Shown here piece by piece: positions 25,476 through 33,851 of a stretch of 64,000 bases of DNA. The translations under genes were made by a program, and so were the position numbers. A model generated the notes under the pieces. It ran no database searches. It worked only from the letters and a program-made list of their open reading frames with translations, and was not told the DNA's origin. The DNA is from Nitrososphaerota archaeon (GTDB lineage Archaea; Thermoproteota; Nitrososphaeria; Conexivisphaerales; Conexivisphaeraceae). Every line of letters begins with the position of its first letter. The first letter of the stretch is position 1. The DNA is taken from the NCBI GenBank assembly GCA_015522695.1, contig WALT01000010.1, forward strand, positions 62,001-126,000, read 5' to 3'.

Positions 25476-26428
25476 CCCTGTTGCATATAGCACGTCAGTG
25501 GTTTTATCCTCCACCTCTCGGCTGGGGCTATGAGCTCTCCCTCTCCGACCGGAATCCCGTAGTATAGACCCCTTTTCTTCGAGGTCTTCCTGACCCGTCT
25601 CGAGATATCCTCCTGATAATCCCTCGGTGGTACTCGATAGGGTCCAGCCCTTCTACCGTCCCTAAAGTATAATTGGACAAGGCGTTGATATGCTTCCGTG
25701 AGGCCCTCCTCGATGAGGAGCTCCCTGAACCTCTCCCAGATATCTTCGCGTAGCCTGAGGACGCCGTTATATACAAACCTGGCCCCACTATCGGCGGCCC
25801 TCTCGACGAGCTCCTCCAATCTTCCCCGTCCATCGGTCAACCCCGGTATCACCGGGTCTATGTTGATGCCCACGGGTACATCGGCCTCCGAGAACCTCCG
25901 CATGGCCTCCAGCACCCCACGTGCAGCCGATGCCCCTGGTTCCAATAACCTCTTGATCCCTTCATCTAACGTCGTGAGGCTCCACACGATCGCACATCTA
26001 TCCCTATATCTAGCGTGTAGGTCGAGATCCCTGGTTATGCTAGCGGATTTCGTGAATATATAGTATGGTATCCCTCTGGACTGCAGCACCTCCACGATCC
26101 TCCTGGTGAGCCTGTACACGCCCTCGATCGGTTGATAGGGATCTGTAACCGTCGAGAGGAACACGGGTTCCACGAATCTCCTCTTCAACATAGCCAGCTC
26201 CCTTACCAGGACCTCGGCCGCGTTTATCTTCACATCCACGATGTCATGGAAATCCCCCTTCCATTCGAATGTCGCATAACAATACACACATCTATGGGAG
26301 CAGCCGACGTAGGGGTTCACTGTGAGGCCATCATATTCATCGTCCACATCATGATACCGGTGCAAGAGGCTTCTAGCCCTTTTCACCCGTGTCTCGACCG
26401 TCCTTTTCCTCCACCAGGACATGTCCAT
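25472..26428 (-). CDS. Radical SAM protein, SPL-like (COG1533)
   Basis: A 318-aa radical SAM protein. The cluster motif CSHRCVYCYA (about residues 43-52, CxxxCxxC) and STVTDPYQPIE are characteristic of the COG1533 group, distantly related to spore photoproduct lyase. The substrate is unknown for nearly all members. The C-terminus contains a conserved-looking basic region (RRVRKTSKKRGLYYGIP). The start is ATG at 26428 or two codons later. It lies between gatA and gatB, interrupting what would otherwise be a gat cluster on two strands. Confidence 0.8.
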   Translation of the reverse strand: MDMSWWRKRTVETRVKRARSLLHRYHDVDDEYDGLTVNPYVGCSHRCVYCYATFEWKGDFHDIVDVKINAAEVLVRELAMLKRRFVEPVFLSTVTDPYQPIEGVYRLTRRIVEVLQSRGIPYYIFTKSASITRDLDLHARYRDRCAIVWSLTTLDEGIKRLLEPGASAARGVLEAMRRFSEADVPVGINIDPVIPGLTDGRGRLEELVERAADSGARFVYNGVLRLREDIWERFRELLIEEGLTEAYQRLVQLYFRDGRRAGPYRVPPRDYQEDISRRVRKTSKKRGLYYGIPVGEGELIAPAERWRIKPLTCYMQQG

Positions 26429-26448
26429 TCCTTTGAAGTCGCCGATAT

Positions 26449-27876
26449 TTAGGTCGACCTTATTTTCCCTGCGATAAGCCGTGCTGCAGCTCTAGCGTCG
26501 ACCCTGCCGCTCGCCCTCTTGAGCACAAGCCCTACGATGTAGTTGAGCGCCTTGGGGTTCCTCCTAGCATCCTCCACGGCTTTGGGGTTCTCGGCCATCA
26601 CCTGATCCACGATCCTCTCGAGCTCCTCGTTCAGGAGAAACCCGCCGGTTAACCCCAAAGCCTTCATGGCTTCACCGGTTCCCACGTCATGGTCGAGCAT
26701 ATGATACAGACATCTCTTGACATCCTTGTGGCTCAGCTCCCCCTTCTCCATGAGCTTCGCCAGGCCCGCTATACGTCTTGGGTTCGATCTCAGATCTTCA
26801 ACCTCTATCCCCCTTTCATTGATGTAGGAGACGAGATCGATCGCTATTATACTCGCAACGCTTTTCGGTGGAGCCCCAGATGCTACGACCTCCTCGAAGA
26901 GGCCTGCCAAACTGGGGGAATAGGCTAGCGCCTCAGCCAGCGTACCGCTGATCCCATATTCCTTCATATATCTCGATCTCTTATCCTCAGGTAACTCGGG
27001 TATGGCCACCTTGGCCTCCTCCAGTATATCGTCGGTGACCACTATCGGGGGAAGATCGGGTTCTGGGAAATATCTGTATTCCTCCTCCTCCTCCTTAGTC
27101 CTCAAGCTGACTGTTATCTTCCTGATCTCGTCCCAATGTCTGGTCTCCCTCTCGACGTTGATCCCTCTAGATATCCTGCTTTCCTGTCTCGTCGCCTCAA
27201 ACCTGAGCGCCTTCTCCACGTCGACAAAACCCGATATATTTTTCACCTCAACCCTGGCGCCGCCGGGCAACGATATATTGGCATCACAGCGTATCGCACC
27301 CTCCACGCCGGGTTTGTACACCCCCAGGTACTCGAGAATGCTGGCGAGCTTCTCCAGGAACTCCCTGGCCTTGGCCGGGTCGCTGATGTCGGGCTCCGTC
27401 ACTATCTCCAGGAGCGCTATGCCGTGCCTGTTGTAGTCCACGAGGGCATGAGGCGACCGAGTTATCCCTCCCTCGTAAACTATCCTGGCAGGATCTTCCT
27501 CCAGATGTATCCTGCGTATCCTCACCCTCTTACCATCGGACATCTCCAAGTATCCATCTTGGGCGAAGGGCACGCCCCCCGCCCTATCATACTGGCTTAT
27601 CTGGAAGTTCTTCGCGAGATCCGGATAGAAATAGTTCTTCCTGTAGAAGCGTGATATCCTGTTTATCTTACAATGAAGGGCGAGTGCGACCTTGGCGGCC
27701 TCCTTCACTGCTCCCTTGTTCAAAACGGGCAGTGTACCTGGGAGCCCCATACATATGGGGCACACGTTCGTGTTCGGAGGCTTGCCCCTGTAATCCGAGC
27801 TACAAGAACAGAACAGCTTCGTCTTTAAACTCAGGATCTGTACATGTACCTCGAGACCTATCCTGAGATCCTGCAC
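26449..27876 (-). CDS. gatB: Asp-tRNA(Asn)/Glu-tRNA(Gln) amidotransferase subunit B
   Basis: The kinase/amidation subunit of GatCAB. The N-terminus RIGLEVHVQILSLKTKLFC and the cysteines in CSCSSDY and NVCPICMGLPGTLPVLN form the zinc site. VDYNRHGIALLEIVTEPDI is the phosphorylation-site block. The YqeY-like tail (LNYIVGLVLKRASGRVD) binds tRNA. The length of 475 aa is complete. The start is GTG at 27876 with AGGTGA upstream, and TTATAAG at the end of the preceding methyltransferase gene is correctly spaced as its TATA box. Confidence 0.95.
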   Translation of the reverse strand: MQDLRIGLEVHVQILSLKTKLFCSCSSDYRGKPPNTNVCPICMGLPGTLPVLNKGAVKEAAKVALALHCKINRISRFYRKNYFYPDLAKNFQISQYDRAGGVPFAQDGYLEMSDGKRVRIRRIHLEEDPARIVYEGGITRSPHALVDYNRHGIALLEIVTEPDISDPAKAREFLEKLASILEYLGVYKPGVEGAIRCDANISLPGGARVEVKNISGFVDVEKALRFEATRQESRISRGINVERETRHWDEIRKITVSLRTKEEEEEYRYFPEPDLPPIVVTDDILEEAKVAIPELPEDKRSRYMKEYGISGTLAEALAYSPSLAGLFEEVVASGAPPKSVASIIAIDLVSYINERGIEVEDLRSNPRRIAGLAKLMEKGELSHKDVKRCLYHMLDHDVGTGEAMKALGLTGGFLLNEELERIVDQVMAENPKAVEDARRNPKALNYIVGLVLKRASGRVDARAAARLIAGKIRST

Positions 27877-27900
27877 ACGACCTGTTCACCTAGTCCCATC

Positions 27901-28578
27901 TTATAACAGTTTAACCGCTACCGTGATAATGACCCCTCCAAAGAGGAGCTTCCACATGCTCGCATGTCCAAACACCTTCCTGAACGACCTCAGGACGAAC
28001 TCGTTCCTGGGCATGGCCAGATATGTGAGTTCAAGCTTGCCGAAGAGCTGGGTAAACGGCCCCGTCAATATCGCTAAGAGCTTGGACGCACCCCTCCAGT
28101 AGGCGGTTATGATCATCCGTTTCAACCTCCCGTCAGGTTTCCCCAGGTCTAATACGATGAAGACACCGCCCCTTCTCATAACCCTCCTCACCTCGATTAT
28201 CGCCGCCCCGAGGTTCCAGGAATCCCTCAATGAGAAACCTGCGACGACGCACTCGAAGGCGTCATCCCTGAACGGCAACCATTCGTACATCCCTCTCACA
28301 CCTTCAGAATTCACACACGTTCGCCGCGACCAAGGCAGTATATCCAGCATGACACTTCCTGGACGACCATCACAACATCCAGCGGCCTTGGACATGAGGC
28401 CCGGACCAGCGCCTAGGTCCAATAGGTTTCGACAGCCACTTAGGCCCCAAGCAGCCTTTCTACGTAGAGCACCGATCATGCCCAACGAGAGTATTATGTT
28501 GCCAGCCTCATAGACCCCAGACAGCGCTCCGATGCTTGCGATGACGCTGGCCCAATCGCCCCCTAAACTAGAGGCCAT
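27901..28578 (-). CDS. SAM-dependent methyltransferase, UbiE/MenG-like
   Basis: A class I methyltransferase of 225 aa. Motif I is NLLDLGAGPGLMSKAA, followed by MYEWLPFRDDAFECVV (motif II/III) and EVRRVMRRGGVFIVLDLGKP. The overall order resembles UbiE/MenG quinone methyltransferases, and the hydrophobic C-terminus (FGGVIITVAVKLL) would suit a membrane-associated substrate. A quinone role is plausible given the ETF:quinone reductase in the window but remains inference. It overlaps the NnrD-like gene by 11 bases. Confidence 0.65.
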   Translation of the reverse strand: MASSLGGDWASVIASIGALSGVYEAGNIILSLGMIGALRRKAAWGLSGCRNLLDLGAGPGLMSKAAGCCDGRPGSVMLDILPWSRRTCVNSEGVRGMYEWLPFRDDAFECVVAGFSLRDSWNLGAAIIEVRRVMRRGGVFIVLDLGKPDGRLKRMIITAYWRGASKLLAILTGPFTQLFGKLELTYLAMPRNEFVLRSFRKVFGHASMWKLLFGGVIITVAVKLL

Positions 28579-29437
28579 CCTTTGTCTTCACCTTCAGGGA
28601 ATCGAACCTCATCAGGACTCCTTGAATCTCCCTCAATATCTCCGAGGCACCGGCATGAAACCCTGCACGATCGACGACCTTCTCGCCAGCCATTCCAGCG
28701 ATGTACGTGGCCGTTATCGCCGCTTCGGCGGGACCTAGCCCCCTCGCCATGAAGCCAACAGCTAAGCCCTCCGTTACAGCACCAGCTCCACTAACCGTCA
28801 TGAGCGACGTCCCTGTCTTATTCATCAACGCCGATGATCCGTCCGATACTACATCCACAGGACCTTTCAATAGAATGGTACCTCCCATCGCCTCAGCCAC
28901 TTCAGCTACGATCTTAGCATCCTCCTCCGGAATCCCGGAAAGCTTCAGCCTGAATACCCTCTCAAATGACCTTCTGGAGTATGAGGCGACGAACGATTTC
29001 CCATGCAGATGTCTTAACACATCCAGCTCGGCTCCCTCCGATGTCAGCAGAAGCCGTGTACCTCTCATGGCCATCTCCTGCGCCAGGATCTCAGCACCCT
29101 CTACACTTCCCCTCTGGAGACCTACACCGATCAACACCGAATCAGCGTCCTTGACGAGCTTCAGCAGGCGCCTGGAGACCCCACGCGTGAGCCTGTAATC
29201 CGATAACTTGATCACATCGTAGTCCGGCGAGTAGCAACGGACGGGCGTAGCTATATCCTCAGGAACCGCTATCGTTACCTCGTCAACACCGGAGTAGAGC
29301 GCCGCTAGCCCAGCAAGAACTGGCGGCCCATGGTTCCTCCAGCTTCCTCCGACCACCAATACCCTACCGTTGTTCTCACCACTCCTCGGAGGCATCCATA
29401 CGGTTATCTCCTTCAGGCCGGCGATCCTAATCTCCAA
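28568..29437 (-). CDS. NnrD-like (YjeF C-terminal, ribokinase fold) protein, active site degenerate
   Basis: A 289-aa relative of ADP/ATP-dependent NAD(P)H-hydrate dehydratase. Blocks include VLVVGGSWRNHGPPVLAGLAAL, DADSVLIGVGLQRGS and ILLKGPVDVVSDGSSALMNKTG. The catalytic motif, normally GTGDVLAG, reads GAGAVTEGLAVG, so the Asp is replaced by Ala. The YjeF N-terminal epimerase domain is absent. The TTG at 29437 is preferred because it gives the 11-base overlap with yjbQ and a family-like N-terminus; the frame extends further upstream. The protein may be inactive or changed in function. Confidence 0.7.
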   Translation of the reverse strand: MEIRIAGLKEITVWMPPRSGENNGRVLVVGGSWRNHGPPVLAGLAALYSGVDEVTIAVPEDIATPVRCYSPDYDVIKLSDYRLTRGVSRRLLKLVKDADSVLIGVGLQRGSVEGAEILAQEMAMRGTRLLLTSEGAELDVLRHLHGKSFVASYSRRSFERVFRLKLSGIPEEDAKIVAEVAEAMGGTILLKGPVDVVSDGSSALMNKTGTSLMTVSGAGAVTEGLAVGFMARGLGPAEAAITATYIAGMAGEKVVDRAGFHAGASEILREIQGVLMRFDSLKVKTKDGL

Positions 29438-29840
29438 TGATCGTGACGACAAGCCTCCTCGTACTCCTCGGGCCATCCAATTCCACGAGGAATATGTTCT
29501 GCCACGTCCCTCTGACAAGCCTTCCAGCCGATACCGGGAATACTCGGGCTGAACCTATTATCGATGACGCTAGATGTGCATGGGCGTTGTCGTCGATCCT
29601 ATCGTGTAGATATCCTGCGCCGCGTGGGAACAATTCGGAGACCTTCTTGATCACGTCCTGCATGAGTCCCGGCTCCGCCTCATTCGCCATCACAGCCGCC
29701 GTAGCATGAGGAGCGAAGACCATGCACATCCCGCTCTCGATCCTCGACTCCTCGACGACCCTCTCAACGTCCCGTGTGATATCGATGAGCTCTAGACTCT
29801 TCTTGGTGGAGTATCTGAGCTCCCTCGAGTAGACCTTCAT
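29427..29840 (-). CDS. YjbQ/UPF0047 family protein
   Basis: A 137-aa member of UPF0047. HATAAVMANEAEPGLMQDV, HDRIDDNAHAHLASSIIGSA and GTWQNIFLVELDGPRS are the strictly conserved blocks; the histidines probably bind metal. Bacterial YjbQ has weak thiamine phosphate synthase activity, but the physiological role is not settled. The ATG at 29840 has an AT-rich element (ACTATTATT) about 28 bases upstream. It is the first gene of a chain yjbQ, NnrD-like and methyltransferase. The 284 bases beyond it (29841-30124) hold nothing I recognise. Confidence 0.88.
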   Translation of the reverse strand: MKVYSRELRYSTKKSLELIDITRDVERVVEESRIESGMCMVFAPHATAAVMANEAEPGLMQDVIKKVSELFPRGAGYLHDRIDDNAHAHLASSIIGSARVFPVSAGRLVRGTWQNIFLVELDGPRSTRRLVVTIIGD

Positions 29841-30124
29841 GCCCAGGTCCCTAGGGTCTCCGCTTCGAATAATAGTTTCCCCTGGAGATCTCCATTTCCA
29901 TTACATCTATCGATCAGTTATGGGATGCCCTACAGGATCGATGAAGATCGGCGGATATTCATCCTCATGGCTCATCGGAAGGGAGATGGAGCCAGGAATG
30001 CTCCCCCGTAAATCCTCGGCACGTGACGAAATAAACGAGCCGAATCATGTATCTTGGTGCACAGGTGGTTTCCGGATGCTCCAGGACCTCAGATATACAG
30101 ACGGGATGAAGGGGATCTTGGAGG

Positions 30125-30967
30125 CTAAAAACTCTCCATGACCTCCTTGCGGAACCACGTGATCCTCTCGAGCGCCTCCTCCTTAGGATATCTCCAGACC
30201 AATCCACAGAGTCTGCAACCGGAGTCGACGAAGCCCTGTATGAAGTTCAAGGCCTCCGACCTCGTTTGGAATGGAGTATAGATCTGGAAGGCTGGCAAAA
30301 ACCTTCCGGGATCCCTCCCGTAAGCTGATGCCATACTCGTTATACGGGACCAGCCGAGCCTATACTTGTTGTGTGAGATGAGGGTAGGTATCCAGCCGTC
30401 ACCATATCTCGCGGCCAGTCTACTCATCCTGATACCGGTTGTGCCGAAGAGCACCGGAGGTCCAGGTTTCTGGATCGGTCTAGGATCCAAGACCGTGTTG
30501 CGGATCGTATAATAACGGCCATTAAACTCCCCTATGCGACCCTTGCTCCAGAGTTTCCGGATTATCCTCATGTCCTCCTCGACCATCAAGACCCTCTCGC
30601 CAGCAGGTCTCCACTCGGAATAGCCGTCGAACTCGGGTTTGTGCCATCCAGCACCGACTCCGAGCAATACCCTGCCATTGGATAGATAGTCGAGGGTGGC
30701 GACCATCTTCGCCAGCTGAGCGGGATGTCTGAATGGCAACGGCGTGACGCATGTGCCCAGTCTAATCGTACTGGTCAGACTTGAGATCGCTGAAAGCAAT
30801 AACCATGCTTCGAAGGTCCTGGGGCTCTCCGGCAGCATATAGTGGTCCCAGATGAGGAATGTTGAGAAGCCCTCCACCTCCGCTTCGACCGCAATGTCCT
30901 TGGCGAATGGCCAATCAACGTAATGGCCTACACTTGGATATATCAGAGCGAATTCCACCTTGGTCAT
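30125..30967 (-). CDS. LLM-class F420-dependent oxidoreductase
   Basis: A TIM-barrel luciferase-like oxidoreductase of 280 aa. VEFALIYPSVG, FSTFLIWDHYMLPESP, RLGTCVTPLPFRHPAQLAKMVATLD and GRVLLGVGAGW with the following PEFDGY region are typical of F420-binding members. The substrate is unknown. The start chosen is the ATG at 30967, which opens with the canonical first strand; the longer frame would encode a His-Asp repeat from a hexanucleotide repeat. With cofD and cofE in the window, an F420 cofactor is likely. Confidence 0.8.
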   Translation of the reverse strand: MTKVEFALIYPSVGHYVDWPFAKDIAVEAEVEGFSTFLIWDHYMLPESPRTFEAWLLLSAISSLTSTIRLGTCVTPLPFRHPAQLAKMVATLDYLSNGRVLLGVGAGWHKPEFDGYSEWRPAGERVLMVEEDMRIIRKLWSKGRIGEFNGRYYTIRNTVLDPRPIQKPGPPVLFGTTGIRMSRLAARYGDGWIPTLISHNKYRLGWSRITSMASAYGRDPGRFLPAFQIYTPFQTRSEALNFIQGFVDSGCRLCGLVWRYPKEEALERITWFRKEVMESF

Positions 30968-30982
30968 ACAATATCCTGGGTT

Positions 30983-31002
30983 ATCGTGATCGTGATCGTG
31001 AT
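30983..31002. repeat. Tandem ATCGTG hexamer repeat upstream of the LLM oxidoreductase gene
   Basis: Three perfect copies of ATCGTG plus two further matching bases lie 16-35 bases before the chosen ATG of the LLM gene. Gain or loss of units would change promoter spacing, or, if translation starts further upstream, the number of His-Asp pairs. Confidence 0.7.
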
Positions 31003-31059
31003 TGAAATAGTTGTCTGCACCTAAACGCTTAATTTCCAGCATCGGCTGCAAGGCTGACG

Positions 31060-31470
31060 TTGGGTGAGAAGGGATTCTGGGCTGGCGATGATGAGGGAAA
31101 CCTCTACTATTTGGTCATGATGTCCGATGACGGGCTGCTCGTATATGGATCCTTACCCAGCCTCATCACCCACATTCCAGAGTTGATATTGATCATCTAT
31201 GCTGTGGTGACGTTCCCGTTGATATGGATCGGGCTCTCCAGGCTCGCCATCCTTGTGATAGTGGCTGTAATACCGCTGATGCTAGCCGCCATCATCCTCC
31301 CGAGGATGATGATCATGAGGAGGGGAGTTAGGTTTAAGGCCCTAATTCAAGGAGCCTCACGTTTCAAGGGGAAGCTCGCCATGCTGACCCTTGAGACGAG
31401 TAATGGAGAGCTCGTGCTCTACGCCCGTGTAAAACACCTACCAACGAATATAGCCGGACTCTTATCCTAG
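31060..31470 (+). CDS. Membrane protein of unknown function
   Basis: A 136-aa protein with two strongly hydrophobic segments (about residues 38-60, IPELILIIYAVVTFPLIWIGL; and 62-82, LAILVIVAVIPLMLAAIILP). Each side carries a soluble part; the C-terminal ~50 residues form alternating strands (GKLAMLTLETSNGELVLYARV). No family is recognised. The TTG at 31060 is supported by an AT-rich element (CTTAATTT, 31028-31035) about 29 bases upstream. It is divergent from the LLM oxidoreductase with a 92-base gap. No other gene accompanies it. Confidence 0.6.
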   Translation: MGEKGFWAGDDEGNLYYLVMMSDDGLLVYGSLPSLITHIPELILIIYAVVTFPLIWIGLSRLAILVIVAVIPLMLAAIILPRMMIMRRGVRFKALIQGASRFKGKLAMLTLETSNGELVLYARVKHLPTNIAGLLS

Positions 31471-31765
31471 ACGTCGAAGATGGTATGGAGGAAGGACGAG
31501 TAGGAGCGTGGATCCTCGGCCTAAAGTATATCAACAGGCGATAACCATCACATGGGAAACCTTTCCATCATCTACCTCTTAGAAGAATTCCAGCCTTCAC
31601 CATGATGCATGTAGACCAGATATCATGCGTGCGAGAGGCTTAGCGCGGAAGCCCATCCTCGCTTTGAGCACTAGAAACCCTTCATGTTACATTTTAGATC
31701 TATCGAGGAAATGGAGGTCATTCCATCATGGAAACTTCCCTCGACGGAACGCGAAGGCCATCCAA
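31471..31765. other. Intergenic region without recognisable gene
   Basis: The 295 bases after the membrane protein gene contain only short ORFs with untypical codon use and no family features. I see no tRNA, RNA box or strong promoter. The stretch ends in the hairpin described next. Confidence 0.5.
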
Positions 31766-31786
31766 GCCAAGCCGGACTGGCTTGGC
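31766..31786 (-). terminator. Stem-loop directly after the radical SAM stop codon
   Basis: A perfect 8-bp stem, GCCAAGCC (31766-31773) with GGCTTGGC (31779-31786), closes a 5-base loop. It abuts the TAG of the minus-strand radical SAM gene at 31787. There is no U-run behind it, and archaeal termination normally uses U-tracts, so it may instead stabilise the 3' end of the mRNA. Confidence 0.4.
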
Positions 31787-33343
31787 CTATCGTCGATCAG
31801 GGCAACCCTCTAGATCTTTCAAGTATTCTTGATGACCGTGTTCTAGGAGACCACGGCTCAAGCCCAGATCCACTTGAGCCCAGGGGACGGGCTCCCCAGG
31901 CTCGAAACCCATCAGATAACGTCGCACGTCCAACCTGCACCTCCTCATAGCTTTCATCCATGAGCTTTCTACACCACTGGCGAGGGACAGTAGAGGACAG
32001 GAGACCTCTGGGCCGCCCCTGGAAAGCACGGTCTGTATCACGGCTAGACGTGGATTGTAGTAGCTGACCTCTACACCGACTTTGTTGAGCATTCTCATGA
32101 GCACCTTAACCTTGGCACGGAGCGTCCTCTCGTCCTCTAGGGGCATCCACTGCATGGGGGTTGATGGTTTCGGCATGAATTGGTTAATGGTAACGCTGAT
32201 CCTACCTGTAGAGAAGACATCGCGTTTGAGGCTTAGGACCTCCCTGGCCACCCCGATGGCCTCCTCCATGGTCTCCCCTGGAAGGCCGATCATGTAATAC
32301 AACTTCAGGTTCTTCATCCCAGCTCGTGATGCTGCAGCGACCGCTTTAACCAGGAGGTTTTCAGGGATGTATTTATTCATGGCCCTCTTCAGCCTGCAAC
32401 TGTTGGACTCGGGAGCTAGGGTTAGCGTCCTTTGACCCAGCCTCGCTATAGTCTCTATCCTCTCCTCGCTCAGGGTCTCTATCCTCAAGGATGGTACCGA
32501 GATGGCAGCCCCAGAGGAGCCTACTATCTCAAGTATGCCGTCCGCATCTCTGTGGTCGAAAAATGAGAGACTATAGAACGTTACCTTGTCGACCGAATTC
32601 GTTTTGAGCCCTTCCTTCACGATCTTCTCAATTTGTATCAACACTCTATCCCTTTTTGGAAGAAATATATGGCCTTCCATACAGAACCTACATCCCCTGA
32701 AACAGCCTCTCATCGCTTCCACTAGGAGGCTTCTCCCCCAGATCGGCTTGCGATCCAGCGGTTGTATTTGAGCTATGGGATGAAATTCCAAAGGTAATTC
32801 CCTGGGATAAACCCTCTTGACCTCCTCCAGACCCAGGGTGTAGAACCCGGGCTTGCTGGCCAGCGCATCGACGATATCCCTGGGGCGACCCGAAAGCCGT
32901 CCCACGAGTACGGGCAATAAAGATTCCATCTCCCCCACCATGATCAAGTCCGCCACCTTGGACAGCGGAGCTGGGTTAGCTATCGCTGGCGGTCCTCCGA
33001 CGACCAGCAATGGCCCTGATCTCCTTCTCTCCACATCCGGCTCTATATCGGACGATATGAGCATCTTGACGAGGTTCAAATAGTCGAGCTCATAATGAAC
33101 GCTGGCCATTATGACGTCCATGGCCGAGAGTCTGCTACCCCACTCCAGCCCTATCGGTCGCCGATCTCCCTCAAACACGAATCGCTCTGCGACGAAATCG
33201 GAAAGCGAATTCAAGTAGTAGTACATCGCCTGATACGATAAGCTGGCTATCGCGGCCTCATAGACGGAGGGGTAGACGAGACCTACCTTTATGTGGCCAG
33301 GACCACCCCTCTTCCTCACGACGTTTCCCTCCCTTAGGCGCAT
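31787..33343 (-). CDS. Radical SAM protein with B12-binding-like N-terminus (COG1032)
   Basis: A 518-aa protein. The N-terminal ~180 residues have Rossmann-like character (IKVGLVYPSVYEAAIASL, LLVVGGPPAIANPAPLSKVAD, LIMVGEMESLLPVL), as in B12-binding domains, though the DxHxxG cobalamin motif is not evident. The radical SAM core has CFRGCRFCMEG (CxxxCxxC), LTLAPESNSCRLKRAMNK and YYMIGLPGETMEEA. The substrate is unknown; relatives include tRNA- and metabolite-modifying enzymes. The ATG is about 27 bases from TATA element CTTATACG (33366-33373). Confidence 0.75.
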   Translation of the reverse strand: MRLREGNVVRKRGGPGHIKVGLVYPSVYEAAIASLSYQAMYYYLNSLSDFVAERFVFEGDRRPIGLEWGSRLSAMDVIMASVHYELDYLNLVKMLISSDIEPDVERRRSGPLLVVGGPPAIANPAPLSKVADLIMVGEMESLLPVLVGRLSGRPRDIVDALASKPGFYTLGLEEVKRVYPRELPLEFHPIAQIQPLDRKPIWGRSLLVEAMRGCFRGCRFCMEGHIFLPKRDRVLIQIEKIVKEGLKTNSVDKVTFYSLSFFDHRDADGILEIVGSSGAAISVPSLRIETLSEERIETIARLGQRTLTLAPESNSCRLKRAMNKYIPENLLVKAVAAASRAGMKNLKLYYMIGLPGETMEEAIGVAREVLSLKRDVFSTGRISVTINQFMPKPSTPMQWMPLEDERTLRAKVKVLMRMLNKVGVEVSYYNPRLAVIQTVLSRGGPEVSCPLLSLASGVESSWMKAMRRCRLDVRRYLMGFEPGEPVPWAQVDLGLSRGLLEHGHQEYLKDLEGCPDRR

Positions 33344-33851
33344 ATGCCTGGATAGTACACAACATCTTATACGTTAGACTCCTTCACGGATCATCGGGAG
33401 GCCATCATGCTGCTTGCTCGAGCTGATCCATGACGGCCATTCTTAGCGTTCGGATTTCTATATTCTATGTAATCGTGATGGATAGAAGATGGATTTCTAA
33501 ACGATCTTGAAGAAATTCGATCATACGATGATCGTCCAAATGCATTCGATCGATTATCGATGCCCTCAGAAGGTTGGAGTGGCCATACTTTACATCGGCA
33601 CGATATCGAAGGTCTCGCCCGAACTCGACGGATGTCCCTCCCGGAAGTTCGTTGATGATGTCGATCGTTAGAGGCATCGAGAAGGAGATCGGCCGATTTT
33701 TAGGATGGGTTGTCGATTATAGTCGCACGGACGGTGATCGAAGCTGGGTCGATGGAGGCCAAGTAAAAGTATAACATACCATTGTGCTGTGTACGTGCGA
33801 GAGTGCTGAAACGCGGAAAACCCTAATGAGGATGCAGGATATAATCAGCCC
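33344..33851. other. 508-base intergenic region; one weak small ORF
   Basis: Apart from the radical SAM promoter (33366-33373) and an AT-rich plus-strand element (33765-33775) that may serve the phosphoesterase gene, the only item is a 70-codon minus-strand ORF at 33465-33677. It begins with ATG about 24 bases from a CTAAAAAT element. It uses CGA/CGT arginine codons rather than the AGG/AGA usual here and matches no family, so I do not call it a gene. Confidence 0.5.

Noticed and set aside
27136-27654. Plus-strand open frame of 172 codons
   Set aside because: It is entirely antisense to gatB, whose motifs are intact.
33465-33677. 70-codon minus-strand ORF as a gene
   Set aside because: A promoter-like element exists, but codon use is atypical and no homology is recognised. 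It is kept only as a point to check.
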